DNA of 45,017 nt, taken from the NCBI RefSeq assembly GCF_000770305.1, contig NZ_JNVB01000034.1, positions 1 through 45,017 of the forward strand, in the 5' to 3' direction. Each line of letters starts with the position of its first letter. Position 1 is the stretch's first letter. Below the pieces are notes generated by a model, which saw only the letters and a program-made list of their open reading frames with translations, was not told the DNA's origin and did not search any database. The position numbers and the translations under genes were made by a program. This DNA is from Erwinia oleae. GTDB lineage: Bacteria; Pseudomonadota; Gammaproteobacteria; Enterobacterales; Enterobacteriaceae. This document shows, piece by piece, positions 25,346-34,090 of the stretch.

Positions 25346-26254
25346 ATGTCAATTATTAACGCCTCCTCCAACACGCTAATTGAAATTAACCAGGCGCTAC
25401 TTGCCGCAATTAAGTCGCGGCTCGATCCCAACAATGACAGCGTCGTCGATATTCGTTTTGATATGCCGGACGTGAATACCACGCAGGCAAATGCCACACT
25501 GAGTATTTTTCTTTACGATGTCCATGAAGACTTACAAATGCGTCAGACGGAAAGTGGACGTTATCATGCCGCATCAGGAAAAATGCAGCCAAGAACCATC
25601 CATCTTAACTGTAATTACCTGATAACCTACTGGCCACCTCAGGAAAACTCAACGGATGGCCAAGGGCCAGACAGCCAGCCGGATAATCAGGCCGTACAGG
25701 TTATTACGCTGGTAATGCAATCATTATTGAATAATCGAGAACTCCCCGATATGCCCGGTGCTTATACGCGAATAATTCCACCGCAGGAGAACCTGAACAG
25801 CCTTGGGAATTTTTGGCAATCGTTGGGCAACCGTCCGCGCCTTTCACTGGCCTGCTCCATTACCGCGCCATTCAAGCTGGATGACAGCCCGACTATCGCA
25901 ATAGTCAAACATATCAACAATAGTATAGTTCAGGCTTCTTCAGTGGAGAACAGGGTATTAAGTGATTTGTTAAAAACCCAGCTTGCTGTAGAATTAGGTG
26001 GCGATAAAGAAGTACAACAAAATCTTGCACGATTTTATATTAACGTGAAAAAAACAATGCACGAAGCGGAAAGCGAGGAAATGTCATTTGCACTAAAATT
26101 AACAGGTTTTGCTCCAGGTAGCCTTAAGAAAAAAATAGATGAAACACTAAACAACTGGAAATCTGGAGGGATATTACTACCAGAAATAAACATTAACCCC
26201 TTATTTATTACCGATGTGGATGACATTGATTTAGCCTGGCTAGATATACTATAG
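25346..26254 (+). CDS. Tail terminator/cap protein (Afp16-like, DUF4255)
   Basis: This 302-residue protein has the N-terminal domain of the Pvc16/DUF4255 family: NTLIEINQALLAAIKSRLD at the start, then FDMPDVNTTQANATLSIFLY, LYDVHEDLQMRQ and LNCNYLITYWPP. It caps the distal end of tube and sheath and stops polymerisation. A low-complexity loop rich in Gln, Pro and Asp (DGQGPDSQPDNQ) follows. The last ~110 residues are AT-rich and extend beyond the core domain. It ends the structural operon; the effector gene follows after 168 bp. Confidence 0.9.
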   Translation: MSIINASSNTLIEINQALLAAIKSRLDPNNDSVVDIRFDMPDVNTTQANATLSIFLYDVHEDLQMRQTESGRYHAASGKMQPRTIHLNCNYLITYWPPQENSTDGQGPDSQPDNQAVQVITLVMQSLLNNRELPDMPGAYTRIIPPQENLNSLGNFWQSLGNRPRLSLACSITAPFKLDDSPTIAIVKHINNSIVQASSVENRVLSDLLKTQLAVELGGDKEVQQNLARFYINVKKTMHEAESEEMSFALKLTGFAPGSLKKKIDETLNNWKSGGILLPEININPLFITDVDDIDLAWLDIL

Positions 26255-26264
26255 CTTTACATTA

Positions 26265-26309
26265 CAGAACAGAACAGAACAGAACAGAACAGAACAGAAC
26301 AGAACAGAA
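26265..26309 (+). repeat. Pentanucleotide microsatellite, (CAGAA)9
   Basis: Nine uninterrupted copies of CAGAA lie in the short gap between the Afp16-like gene and the effector gene. The repeat ends 41 bp before the -35 box of the candidate toxin promoter. An in-frame stop (TGA, 26399-26401) separates it from the effector frame, so it is not translated as part of that protein. A tract of this kind upstream of a -35 box is a classic place for transcriptional phase variation. Confidence 0.97.
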
Positions 26310-26328
26310 AAAATATACAACCTAAACA

Positions 26329-26379
26329 TACGTAATACGTAATATTTATTTTGACTGAATTAGTAATAAATCAGATATT
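26329..26379 (+). promoter_or_regulatory. Candidate promoter of the effector gene
   Basis: TTGACT (26351-26356) and GATATT (26374-26379) are separated by 17 bp, giving a reasonable sigma-70 match. Two direct copies of TACGTAA (26329-26335 and 26336-26342), each holding the palindrome TACGTA, sit just upstream and could bind a regulator. The effector start is 44 bp downstream of the -10 box, with AAGGAA as ribosome-binding site. Separate transcription from the particle operon is therefore possible. Confidence 0.5.
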
Positions 26380-26422
26380 AACCCGTGTTATCTCATCATG
26401 ACAACTTGCAAGGAATTTCATC

Positions 26423-29400
26423 ATGCCTTATTACGAAAAAGTTAGCGAAACATCATCAGAATCAGAAAAAGAAATAGAAAAAATTACCTCCTTTTGTAAT
26501 TCTGATACAGGACTTGACGATATATTCATTGATGAAAATTATTCGCCCCCCCCTAAAATGAACATATTAAATAACCCAACAAATCCGTTAGCTAAAAATC
26601 AACAACCTATAGAGCATGTACAGACTTTCTCCGAAGCCGAGGACTTGTTTATTGATCCTGAAAATGATAATTTAAAAGAAATTATTCAGGCTGAATTTGA
26701 AAAAAAATTACCAGATTTTATAGAATTTCGTGATAAAGGCTATAATATTGCCAAACTGAACAACACAGCCCTTGTGAATCTTCAAAAGATGTTAGATAGT
26801 TCACAAACAGGAACGCTGTCTCAGGGAGAAAATACAGTTAGAGAGCCTGTACAGAAATTTATTTCAACCTTAATATATTTGATGCAGAAAGATCATCCCT
26901 CATCTCCTGAACAGCAAGAGGCAGTACAACAAGCTAACGAAGCAATAAAATATAGTACTCTCGCGCTTGAAACTATAAAAGTTGCGGAAAAACTCTCTCC
27001 ACTTAAGTGGCAAGAAGAGGTTTATGATAAAGGTAAAACATACAGCGAGATCTTGGTTTCAGGAACATTTAAAAAAATTACTGATGAAGAAGTCTTTTCT
27101 CCTGTAATTGCAAGCCATTTTATTCAGCGCACTGACGAGCAAAAAAAGCAGAGGCTTGAAGGTTTATTATTTTCCAAAAGTAATATATTAACAGCAGAAT
27201 ATAAAAAGTTTTCTCAATTACAAAATTCATTGCTTGCAGAAAGTTTTGACACACGCCAGAGGATTACTGAATATATTAATAACACGTCTGAAAAGATATT
27301 ATCCGCAGCAAGAGATTTTCGTGTATATGCAAAAGAGAAAATTGTGGCTCAGCATAAAATCGGATCTGAGCATTATACCTCCTCTCAGCAATTCACTTAC
27401 TGGAACTTAAACTATAAGCATTACAGCCAACACCTTCACGCCGTTGACCCCGCACTCAACCCTGATATCTTCGCGGGAAATCCACTGATACAAGCTGTTA
27501 GAAAAAAAACCACTTCCAATGAACCCATTCATATAAAAATAGCCCGCGCTATCCTTCCAATATCAGAAGCACTTAGTAAATCCTACCTGTTACTACAGAA
27601 AATTAAGTATATGATTGAACCTGAAAATCAGGATCAGGATCAGGATCAGGATCAAAAAGAATTCACTGATGAAATTAAAGAGTTAGGGAAAAAAATAAAA
27701 ATAACAAGTTCGTACATTATATCAAAAGCGGAAAATAAAGCTTTCAAGAGCGTATCATGGATTGACAATAAACTTTTCTCTCCCTCAAACTCAGAAAATG
27801 TAAATACAACAATTCAGGATACGGCGCTAGAGTTATTGGAAAAAATTCAACAAACGGAACGAATTTTGAAATTATTACCCGCATCTACCTTGCCTCTACA
27901 GCATGCTGTAAAACAATATGACCGGGTAAAGAAATCCACGCTGTTACATGTTGCATCACCGGAACTTACTAAACAACTTGATAAGCAATTGGAACAGGAA
28001 GCAATACGTTGGGAGAACCTAAAAGAAAAATCCAGCAAAAGGTTACAGGAAATTATTGATCCAATAATCCAGTTGGCACAGGAAAAAGAGGAGCGGCGCT
28101 TACTTTCAGAATTGAGATCAACGTTAAAAGATAACATTTCAGAAAGAACGGAAGCTACTGAACACTATGATCGTGCAATGGCACAAGCCATCGAAAAGCT
28201 TTCGACAATAGCACGTGTGCTTCAGGCCTCGGTTATTCGGCTTGCTGAGCATGGATACAGTGGAGGTAAGGAACTGCAAGAAAAAATACCAGAATGGTTG
28301 CTAGCTCTAAGTAAAATAAAATTATCTATAAAGGCTTCTGTTTACGGCACAACAGGATCGTTACTTAATAATTTTTCTCGCGGCGGTATGCTTGCACGCG
28401 GCATAGGCGAATGGGGACAGGAACTTAAACAGAGTTATCTGCTGACCAGAAAAGAGACTGACAGGAACACATCTGCTGAAAATTTCGATCACGCATTACT
28501 GAATATTATACAACAAAATAAAAACCTTTTTTCAAAGAATACTGATCCTGAATCAAAGAGGTTCCTGAAAAGGGTAAAACTCGCTTTAAAACAAGCAGCC
28601 GATAATAATCTCGTTTATCCCGCTACACCGGAGGAAATTTTGGCAGGATCCCGTAGCGTACCGGAGGATATTCGTAATTGGGCAGAAAAAAAGATCGTGA
28701 CCGGTTCAATATCATTGGCATTTAGGGGAGTTAAAATATTGACCAGTGCTGCTTTTTTTCCTGTGCGTGTAACCGTCCGAGGTATTAAAACTGGTGCAAA
28801 GATTCATATTGCTTATGGGGAAATTAATAAGGGCATAAAAGTAGGACAGCCAGAGCCAAAGCATATAAAAAGAAAAATCCTGAATCAGGAAATAGGCAAA
28901 GCAGCATACAGGCTGACGATGTCTATTTCCCCAGTTGCCGCATTGAGTACCGCCACGTTGTTAACCATGCGACGAATGTATAAAGATAAATCATACACTG
29001 TTAAAAAAACACTTAGAAAAAAAGCATTAGATATCTCCGAGGAACTTATTTGTCAAGGCGGCTATGCTGGTGTATCCGCTGCAATGCGTAATTACTATGA
29101 GGAAAAATTTTATGAATTTTTGGAAAATTTAGATGATTCAGCAACATCACCAAAATATAAAAAAACGTTGGAAAATTATAATGCCAGCACTTCATCAGAT
29201 GAGATATATACGCCAGCAGAGGAAGATGATTCATCCACTATCGAAAGACGCAGCAATAATACTCTATTAAATACTGACAACAAGACATCTAACCGGATAA
29301 AACGCGGCCTGACTGATTCTTATTATACTTCTTCTTCCTCAGTCAAAACTGATTATCAAAAAATAAATGAAAAATTTGATATTTGGAATAACAATGACAA

Positions 29401-32400
29401 TGCATATATAACTACGTTATTAACGAGATATAAAAGCAAGAAACTTGAAGCTAACAGTGCTGATTCTGAATACGAATATATTAAGAGCCTGACCTCCTAT
29501 CTTATTTACGTTTTGAAAAAAGACATCAGCGATAATATAGAAGCATTCAATAGACGTTCATCTCCTTCAGTACCAACAGAAGATATGCTCGCGGAGATTA
29601 TATATATTGACAAGTGCTACACCCAGCTAGGTTATTATAGTAATTTTGACAGGGTAACTCAAAACATAAAAAACACTCAAAATTATAAATATATATCCAG
29701 AATGCTTAATTCTCCAGAATTCTTTGCCTTTTTAAATCCATCAAATAACATAGAAGAATATAATAAATTAGCCGGAGTTAAAGTTTTCGGATTAGATGAA
29801 ATAAAAATCATATCAACAAGTGAAACCTTACCTAACTTTCTTAAAGAAACGTTATATTACCAGGGTAACTTCAAAAAAAGTATAATGAACGCAGCAAAAG
29901 AAAATCAATTAAATAAATCAAGAGATTTAACCCCATATGAAAATGATATTTTCAAAGCCAGAGAAATTAGAATAAATAATTTATTTAAAAATGACAATCC
30001 TACACTTTACGAAATTCACCAATTGGCTAAACACACTCATCATCAAATAGAAAAGGCAAAAGAAATACCCTATAATCAACTCATTAAAATGGCAGAAGAT
30101 GACTTTCTTGAATATAAGGATGCCAATCAATCGGCGATATACAATAGAAATAATAGCGACTGGGATACTTACAAAAAACTATGGGGTAAATATAATAAGA
30201 CACACGAAAGCATAATTAGTGATTATGACACCAGTCAACTATCCATTCTTTATAATTCCCAATGGAAACCAAGTTACAACGTACAATTTAATGCATATCA
30301 GAGTGCGTTAAATGATCTCTTAAAAGATAAGAAAGATATTTCTAATTTATTCGCAAACAATATGACTGACATTAAATCTGGATATCAACAGTATGCTCTT
30401 ATTTTACTTATGACACAAAAAATCAATGAGATAACTACCTACATGGAAAGATTAAGAAGCATACTTTTGTTAATTAATGATTCAAATCCAAGTCAAACAT
30501 TTCACGAAACAATAAAATTTATAGGTAAAAAAAGTATTGCCGATATCGAAAAACCATTCAAAATTGAGGCAGCAAAAAAATTCACAAAGGATTTTAATGC
30601 TAATTTATCCGACAGAGAGTATCTTGATTATTTTAACGATTTCACAGGCAACGTCGATGAAAAATTTAATCCAGTTAAGGTAAAACTTACTAATTATGTA
30701 AAAGCAAAAGAGTATATTCTTTCAAAATATCTTATAGGATTTAGTACTGGTAAAAATTCTTTTAACGATGCTATGAGCACTGTTAGCATTCAAGACTGGG
30801 ATAATTTCGATATTTCATACTTATCTAATGCCATGTTAGCTTATAAAGTTTTGCCAGAATCACATGTCCGTTTCATCCCTCTTGAGCAGATTACCAGGGA
30901 GGCGAACACCTACAGCACTACAGAGCAAAGTTTTTATCGAGTCATTAATAATTACAAACAACAATACGCCAGGATAGAGGCTAAGAACGATGCTTATAAT
31001 ATGCTGCGATTTTATGCGGACAATGAAGATATCCCTTATAATACTCTGATTGACGAACCAAAAAACTCAGTTACATATAAAATTCGTTTGCGTTCTTTAC
31101 AACCCGGGTCAAATGCAACATATGATTTAGATGGCTATATAAAAATTGTCAGAATGAAAAATAATAAAGTTTATCTAATATCTACTCTGGCCGACGCACC
31201 AATAATCAAACAATTATTCGCACATTCACCCCTGGCTTCTAATTTATCGCAACTTGCAAATGACTCTCCTGATGAAAAACCTTATTTTGACCCTTACATT
31301 ATAATTGACGAAATTTACAATAAATATACAGGGTTTTCTTCTAAAGAAATTATAGATTCTAACTTAGGATTCAAAGGTAATTATGGTTATTCGATGCTCG
31401 TTAGATACGAAAGCGAAAATCAAACAGATAAAACTATTGCAGAATTTTTTATCAGTGCAATGGAAAAAACTAATAAAAAAATGGCTGACAAGTTAAAAGA
31501 CAGCGGGAGAACAACACCTTTTAACCAAATTCTTGGACTCATTCCATTTTATAATGTTATCAAACGTAAAATCCTTGATGAAGATTATAATCCAAGTGCG
31601 GCAGACATGGCCTGGGACATCGCTGATGTAGCAGTCTCATTGGGTTTAACCGCAGCATCCGTTGCCTATAAATCAGCCAAATCTCTTAGCGCAATATTTA
31701 AAAATACAAAAAAATCGTTACTTGCATCAGGTAAGGTTTTTAAAGGAAAAGCATTATATCGAGAAATTTTAAAACACAGTCTGCCTGAAATTATCAAAAA
31801 ACTACCAAATATGGAAAAAGTTGCCGCCAGTTTTATTCAATTTTCGGCGGAAACATTTAATCCGTTAGCTCCATTTATTACCCCGGCCTCTTTTACTTAC
31901 AAAAAAACGCGTAATATTATAAGGAGATTCAAAGCCCCGAACTCCGATGAAATTTCCTTTATTCGTGCTAACAATGTGCCCAGAAAGGTTGACGCCCCCC
32001 CCACAGCTTATGTCCCCGAAGACTACAGCGACTTAAAATTTATAGATGAAATGTCTGATGATGAAATTAATGAGGCAATAAAATTTTTACCTCGCGAAAT
32101 AGATACAGATATAACCCTAAAAAGATATGCAGAATTGCCTGAAGGACAATGTGACCAGGCGGCGCTAAGGACTATTAACATGCTTGATAATTATGGTTAT
32201 AAAACTAAAGTGGTGGGCTGCCTGAGTTATAAAAACGTTTCTGATACAGCTCCTCTGAATCACTATGCAGTACTCGCCAGTAAAGATGGAAAGGAGTTGG
32301 TCATCGATGTCACTTTTAACCAGTTTATGGGGAGAATCTCTCGTAATGGTAAAATTTTAATTACCTCATGGGAGGAGTGGTGTCGAAAAATACAAAACTC

Positions 32401-34090
32401 TGACAAGCTTTCAAATAGTTATGTCATTACGAAAGATTATAACAGTTTATCACTCGCCAAAAATGAAATAGCATTTACTGATGGCCGAAACTTTCTTGAA
32501 TCTCAATATATTCGCGATCCAGATTTTCATGACCTGAACGTACCACAGAATTTTACTCGTCATATCGCTACAATGTATAAGAAAGATGTTCAACGTATCA
32601 ACAATGAAGCCGATTTCATCAAGATAGGTGCCGTCGATGAACTTCTCGAGAATAAAAATCTCGAGTTAAGAAATTTGATTACAAGGGAAGATCGTTTTCT
32701 TAATGCTGGACGACAGCCACCTGAAAAATTGGCAGATGACATAAATGCTGTTAAGCGCAGTATTTTTGAGCTTAACGAATTAAAAATGACGCCTGAAAGA
32801 GTATCAAATTATTTACATATGATATCAAACACGCCTCTTAACGAGATTAGTAAAGTTGAATTCGAAAGTCCTGTCGCGCAAAATCTGGGTTCCATACTTC
32901 ATTCATCGGCTTTTCATACCAACATCAGCCCAGAACGTATTGAATCGATTAACGAATATGGTTTAGCCAGCGTTGGGGGATATACTTATCTTTTACATGA
33001 TAAAATTCTCTATCAGGTAACGCCCATCTCAAGAAACAGATTTACTGTATATATTAATGGCAGACCGGTGGAACTTATACTTAAAGATAATAGATGGGAT
33101 TTTAAAGATTACAATTTCACTACAAGAGTCAGTGAGGAATTATTAACAAACCCAAATTCTGCATTAAGAAATAAAGGTCTCCTGCATCCCGAGGATACCA
33201 CTCCAATCGCAACGAAATTTGATTACATTCGTATCGATAAAGATATTAATATGTCGCAACCCAGAAATTTCGAATTTTCAGAATCTAATCAACAATTGCA
33301 TGGCAGGATAGCTACTGCTACTGGAAATATGCTATCTTCGCAGCCTTCATCTGGTCCTCGAATGGGGAAATGGCAAGTCGGAGATATTGGCAGCAACGTG
33401 GATTTTATAAAACTTTCTAATGGTAAGTCAGGCTGCGTCGGTATAAGAATACCATTAGACTCATTACATGAAGGCAACGCTGTTATAATATCTGGCGGGC
33501 AATTAAGTGGCTGTACAATGATATTTTCTACAGACCATAAGTACTTTTATGCTTATCATGCAGGTCAGCATCCGGGAGATACTAACTGGTTAACCAGTCG
33601 TGAGGGCGTTAATTCTATCTATCAAGCCCACCTTTCTCTTAAAGGTACGAGAATACCTTCTTTTGAAAATAAAGCACTCAGTAACAAGCAACTGCCAGAG
33701 TTGTTTTCTGAATATCACTCCAGCACTATAAATTATCTAGGAAAAAGTTCTCCTCAAACAGGTAGCACTCATATTCCCGAGCCCGCCCCCTATTCCGGCA
33801 TTAATGCTTTTGATTACAATCAGGCCAAAACAGTCAGAGACAACCCCAGGCTCGGGGTTGCTTATGCTGTGCTCAGCAAAAAAAATGGTGAAGTCCGAGT
33901 TACATCACATTCCGAAGATTTATCTTTTAAATTCAATAGCAGTGAACCACAGACGCTGTCCTCGCAATATAACTTATTAAAAGGTGAACCTACCGCAGAG
34001 GATGTTGTCACTCCGGCCATCAATGCGTTATCCGATGCTTACAATACATTTATAGTAGCAAGGGTGACAAATGAAAAAACAAATCAATAA
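26423..34090 (+). CDS. Giant eCIS effector with papain-like and CNF1-like catalytic domains
   Basis: This 2555-residue protein is the likely cargo. It has no signal peptide. The first ~90 residues are disordered and acidic with two similar motifs (DDIFIDEN at 32-39 and EDLFIDPEN at 73-81). Long helical regions follow. A Ser/Thr-rich linker (~915-975) contains R958-I-K-R961. LIPFYNVIKRKIL marks a region seen before toxin domains. A papain-like triad fits C1910 (GQCDQAA), H1947 (NHYAVL) and D1962 (LVIDVTF). The C-terminus matches the CNF1 Rho-deamidase signature: C2364 in LSGCTMIF and H2379 in YAYHAG, 15 residues apart as C866/H881 in CNF1. Expected action is on Rho GTPases of eukaryotic cells. 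The gene is very AT-rich; two C8 tracts make it liable to frameshift. Its place behind afp16 matches Afp17/18 toxins. Confidence 0.85.
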   Translation: MPYYEKVSETSSESEKEIEKITSFCNSDTGLDDIFIDENYSPPPKMNILNNPTNPLAKNQQPIEHVQTFSEAEDLFIDPENDNLKEIIQAEFEKKLPDFIEFRDKGYNIAKLNNTALVNLQKMLDSSQTGTLSQGENTVREPVQKFISTLIYLMQKDHPSSPEQQEAVQQANEAIKYSTLALETIKVAEKLSPLKWQEEVYDKGKTYSEILVSGTFKKITDEEVFSPVIASHFIQRTDEQKKQRLEGLLFSKSNILTAEYKKFSQLQNSLLAESFDTRQRITEYINNTSEKILSAARDFRVYAKEKIVAQHKIGSEHYTSSQQFTYWNLNYKHYSQHLHAVDPALNPDIFAGNPLIQAVRKKTTSNEPIHIKIARAILPISEALSKSYLLLQKIKYMIEPENQDQDQDQDQKEFTDEIKELGKKIKITSSYIISKAENKAFKSVSWIDNKLFSPSNSENVNTTIQDTALELLEKIQQTERILKLLPASTLPLQHAVKQYDRVKKSTLLHVASPELTKQLDKQLEQEAIRWENLKEKSSKRLQEIIDPIIQLAQEKEERRLLSELRSTLKDNISERTEATEHYDRAMAQAIEKLSTIARVLQASVIRLAEHGYSGGKELQEKIPEWLLALSKIKLSIKASVYGTTGSLLNNFSRGGMLARGIGEWGQELKQSYLLTRKETDRNTSAENFDHALLNIIQQNKNLFSKNTDPESKRFLKRVKLALKQAADNNLVYPATPEEILAGSRSVPEDIRNWAEKKIVTGSISLAFRGVKILTSAAFFPVRVTVRGIKTGAKIHIAYGEINKGIKVGQPEPKHIKRKILNQEIGKAAYRLTMSISPVAALSTATLLTMRRMYKDKSYTVKKTLRKKALDISEELICQGGYAGVSAAMRNYYEEKFYEFLENLDDSATSPKYKKTLENYNASTSSDEIYTPAEEDDSSTIERRSNNTLLNTDNKTSNRIKRGLTDSYYTSSSSVKTDYQKINEKFDIWNNNDNAYITTLLTRYKSKKLEANSADSEYEYIKSLTSYLIYVLKKDISDNIEAFNRRSSPSVPTEDMLAEIIYIDKCYTQLGYYSNFDRVTQNIKNTQNYKYISRMLNSPEFFAFLNPSNNIEEYNKLAGVKVFGLDEIKIISTSETLPNFLKETLYYQGNFKKSIMNAAKENQLNKSRDLTPYENDIFKAREIRINNLFKNDNPTLYEIHQLAKHTHHQIEKAKEIPYNQLIKMAEDDFLEYKDANQSAIYNRNNSDWDTYKKLWGKYNKTHESIISDYDTSQLSILYNSQWKPSYNVQFNAYQSALNDLLKDKKDISNLFANNMTDIKSGYQQYALILLMTQKINEITTYMERLRSILLLINDSNPSQTFHETIKFIGKKSIADIEKPFKIEAAKKFTKDFNANLSDREYLDYFNDFTGNVDEKFNPVKVKLTNYVKAKEYILSKYLIGFSTGKNSFNDAMSTVSIQDWDNFDISYLSNAMLAYKVLPESHVRFIPLEQITREANTYSTTEQSFYRVINNYKQQYARIEAKNDAYNMLRFYADNEDIPYNTLIDEPKNSVTYKIRLRSLQPGSNATYDLDGYIKIVRMKNNKVYLISTLADAPIIKQLFAHSPLASNLSQLANDSPDEKPYFDPYIIIDEIYNKYTGFSSKEIIDSNLGFKGNYGYSMLVRYESENQTDKTIAEFFISAMEKTNKKMADKLKDSGRTTPFNQILGLIPFYNVIKRKILDEDYNPSAADMAWDIADVAVSLGLTAASVAYKSAKSLSAIFKNTKKSLLASGKVFKGKALYREILKHSLPEIIKKLPNMEKVAASFIQFSAETFNPLAPFITPASFTYKKTRNIIRRFKAPNSDEISFIRANNVPRKVDAPPTAYVPEDYSDLKFIDEMSDDEINEAIKFLPREIDTDITLKRYAELPEGQCDQAALRTINMLDNYGYKTKVVGCLSYKNVSDTAPLNHYAVLASKDGKELVIDVTFNQFMGRISRNGKILITSWEEWCRKIQNSDKLSNSYVITKDYNSLSLAKNEIAFTDGRNFLESQYIRDPDFHDLNVPQNFTRHIATMYKKDVQRINNEADFIKIGAVDELLENKNLELRNLITREDRFLNAGRQPPEKLADDINAVKRSIFELNELKMTPERVSNYLHMISNTPLNEISKVEFESPVAQNLGSILHSSAFHTNISPERIESINEYGLASVGGYTYLLHDKILYQVTPISRNRFTVYINGRPVELILKDNRWDFKDYNFTTRVSEELLTNPNSALRNKGLLHPEDTTPIATKFDYIRIDKDINMSQPRNFEFSESNQQLHGRIATATGNMLSSQPSSGPRMGKWQVGDIGSNVDFIKLSNGKSGCVGIRIPLDSLHEGNAVIISGGQLSGCTMIFSTDHKYFYAYHAGQHPGDTNWLTSREGVNSIYQAHLSLKGTRIPSFENKALSNKQLPELFSEYHSSTINYLGKSSPQTGSTHIPEPAPYSGINAFDYNQAKTVRDNPRLGVAYAVLSKKNGEVRVTSHSEDLSFKFNSSEPQTLSSQYNLLKGEPTAEDVVTPAINALSDAYNTFIVARVTNEKTNQ
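26546..26553 (+). repeat. C8 homopolymer at effector codons 42-44
   Basis: Eight C bases encode Pro-Pro-Pro (SPPPK). One base fewer gives CTA AAA TGA, a stop three codons on. One base more gives CCC TAA, an immediate stop. Either change would end the toxin at about residue 45. Such a run stands out in a strongly AT-rich gene. Confidence 0.93.
27629..27652 (+). repeat. In-frame hexamer repeat, (CAGGAT)4
   Basis: Four exact copies encode Gln-Asp four times (within ENQDQDQDQDQKEF, effector residues ~403-410). Changes in copy number would keep the frame and only alter linker length. Confidence 0.92.
31995..32002 (+). repeat. C8 homopolymer at effector codons 1858-1860
   Basis: Eight C bases encode the end of Ala and two Pro residues (DAPPTAY), about 50 codons before the papain-like cysteine. 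With seven C the frame ends at TAA after 11 more codons; with nine C it ends at TGA within about 17 codons. Slippage here would leave a ~1870-residue protein lacking both catalytic domains. Confidence 0.92.
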
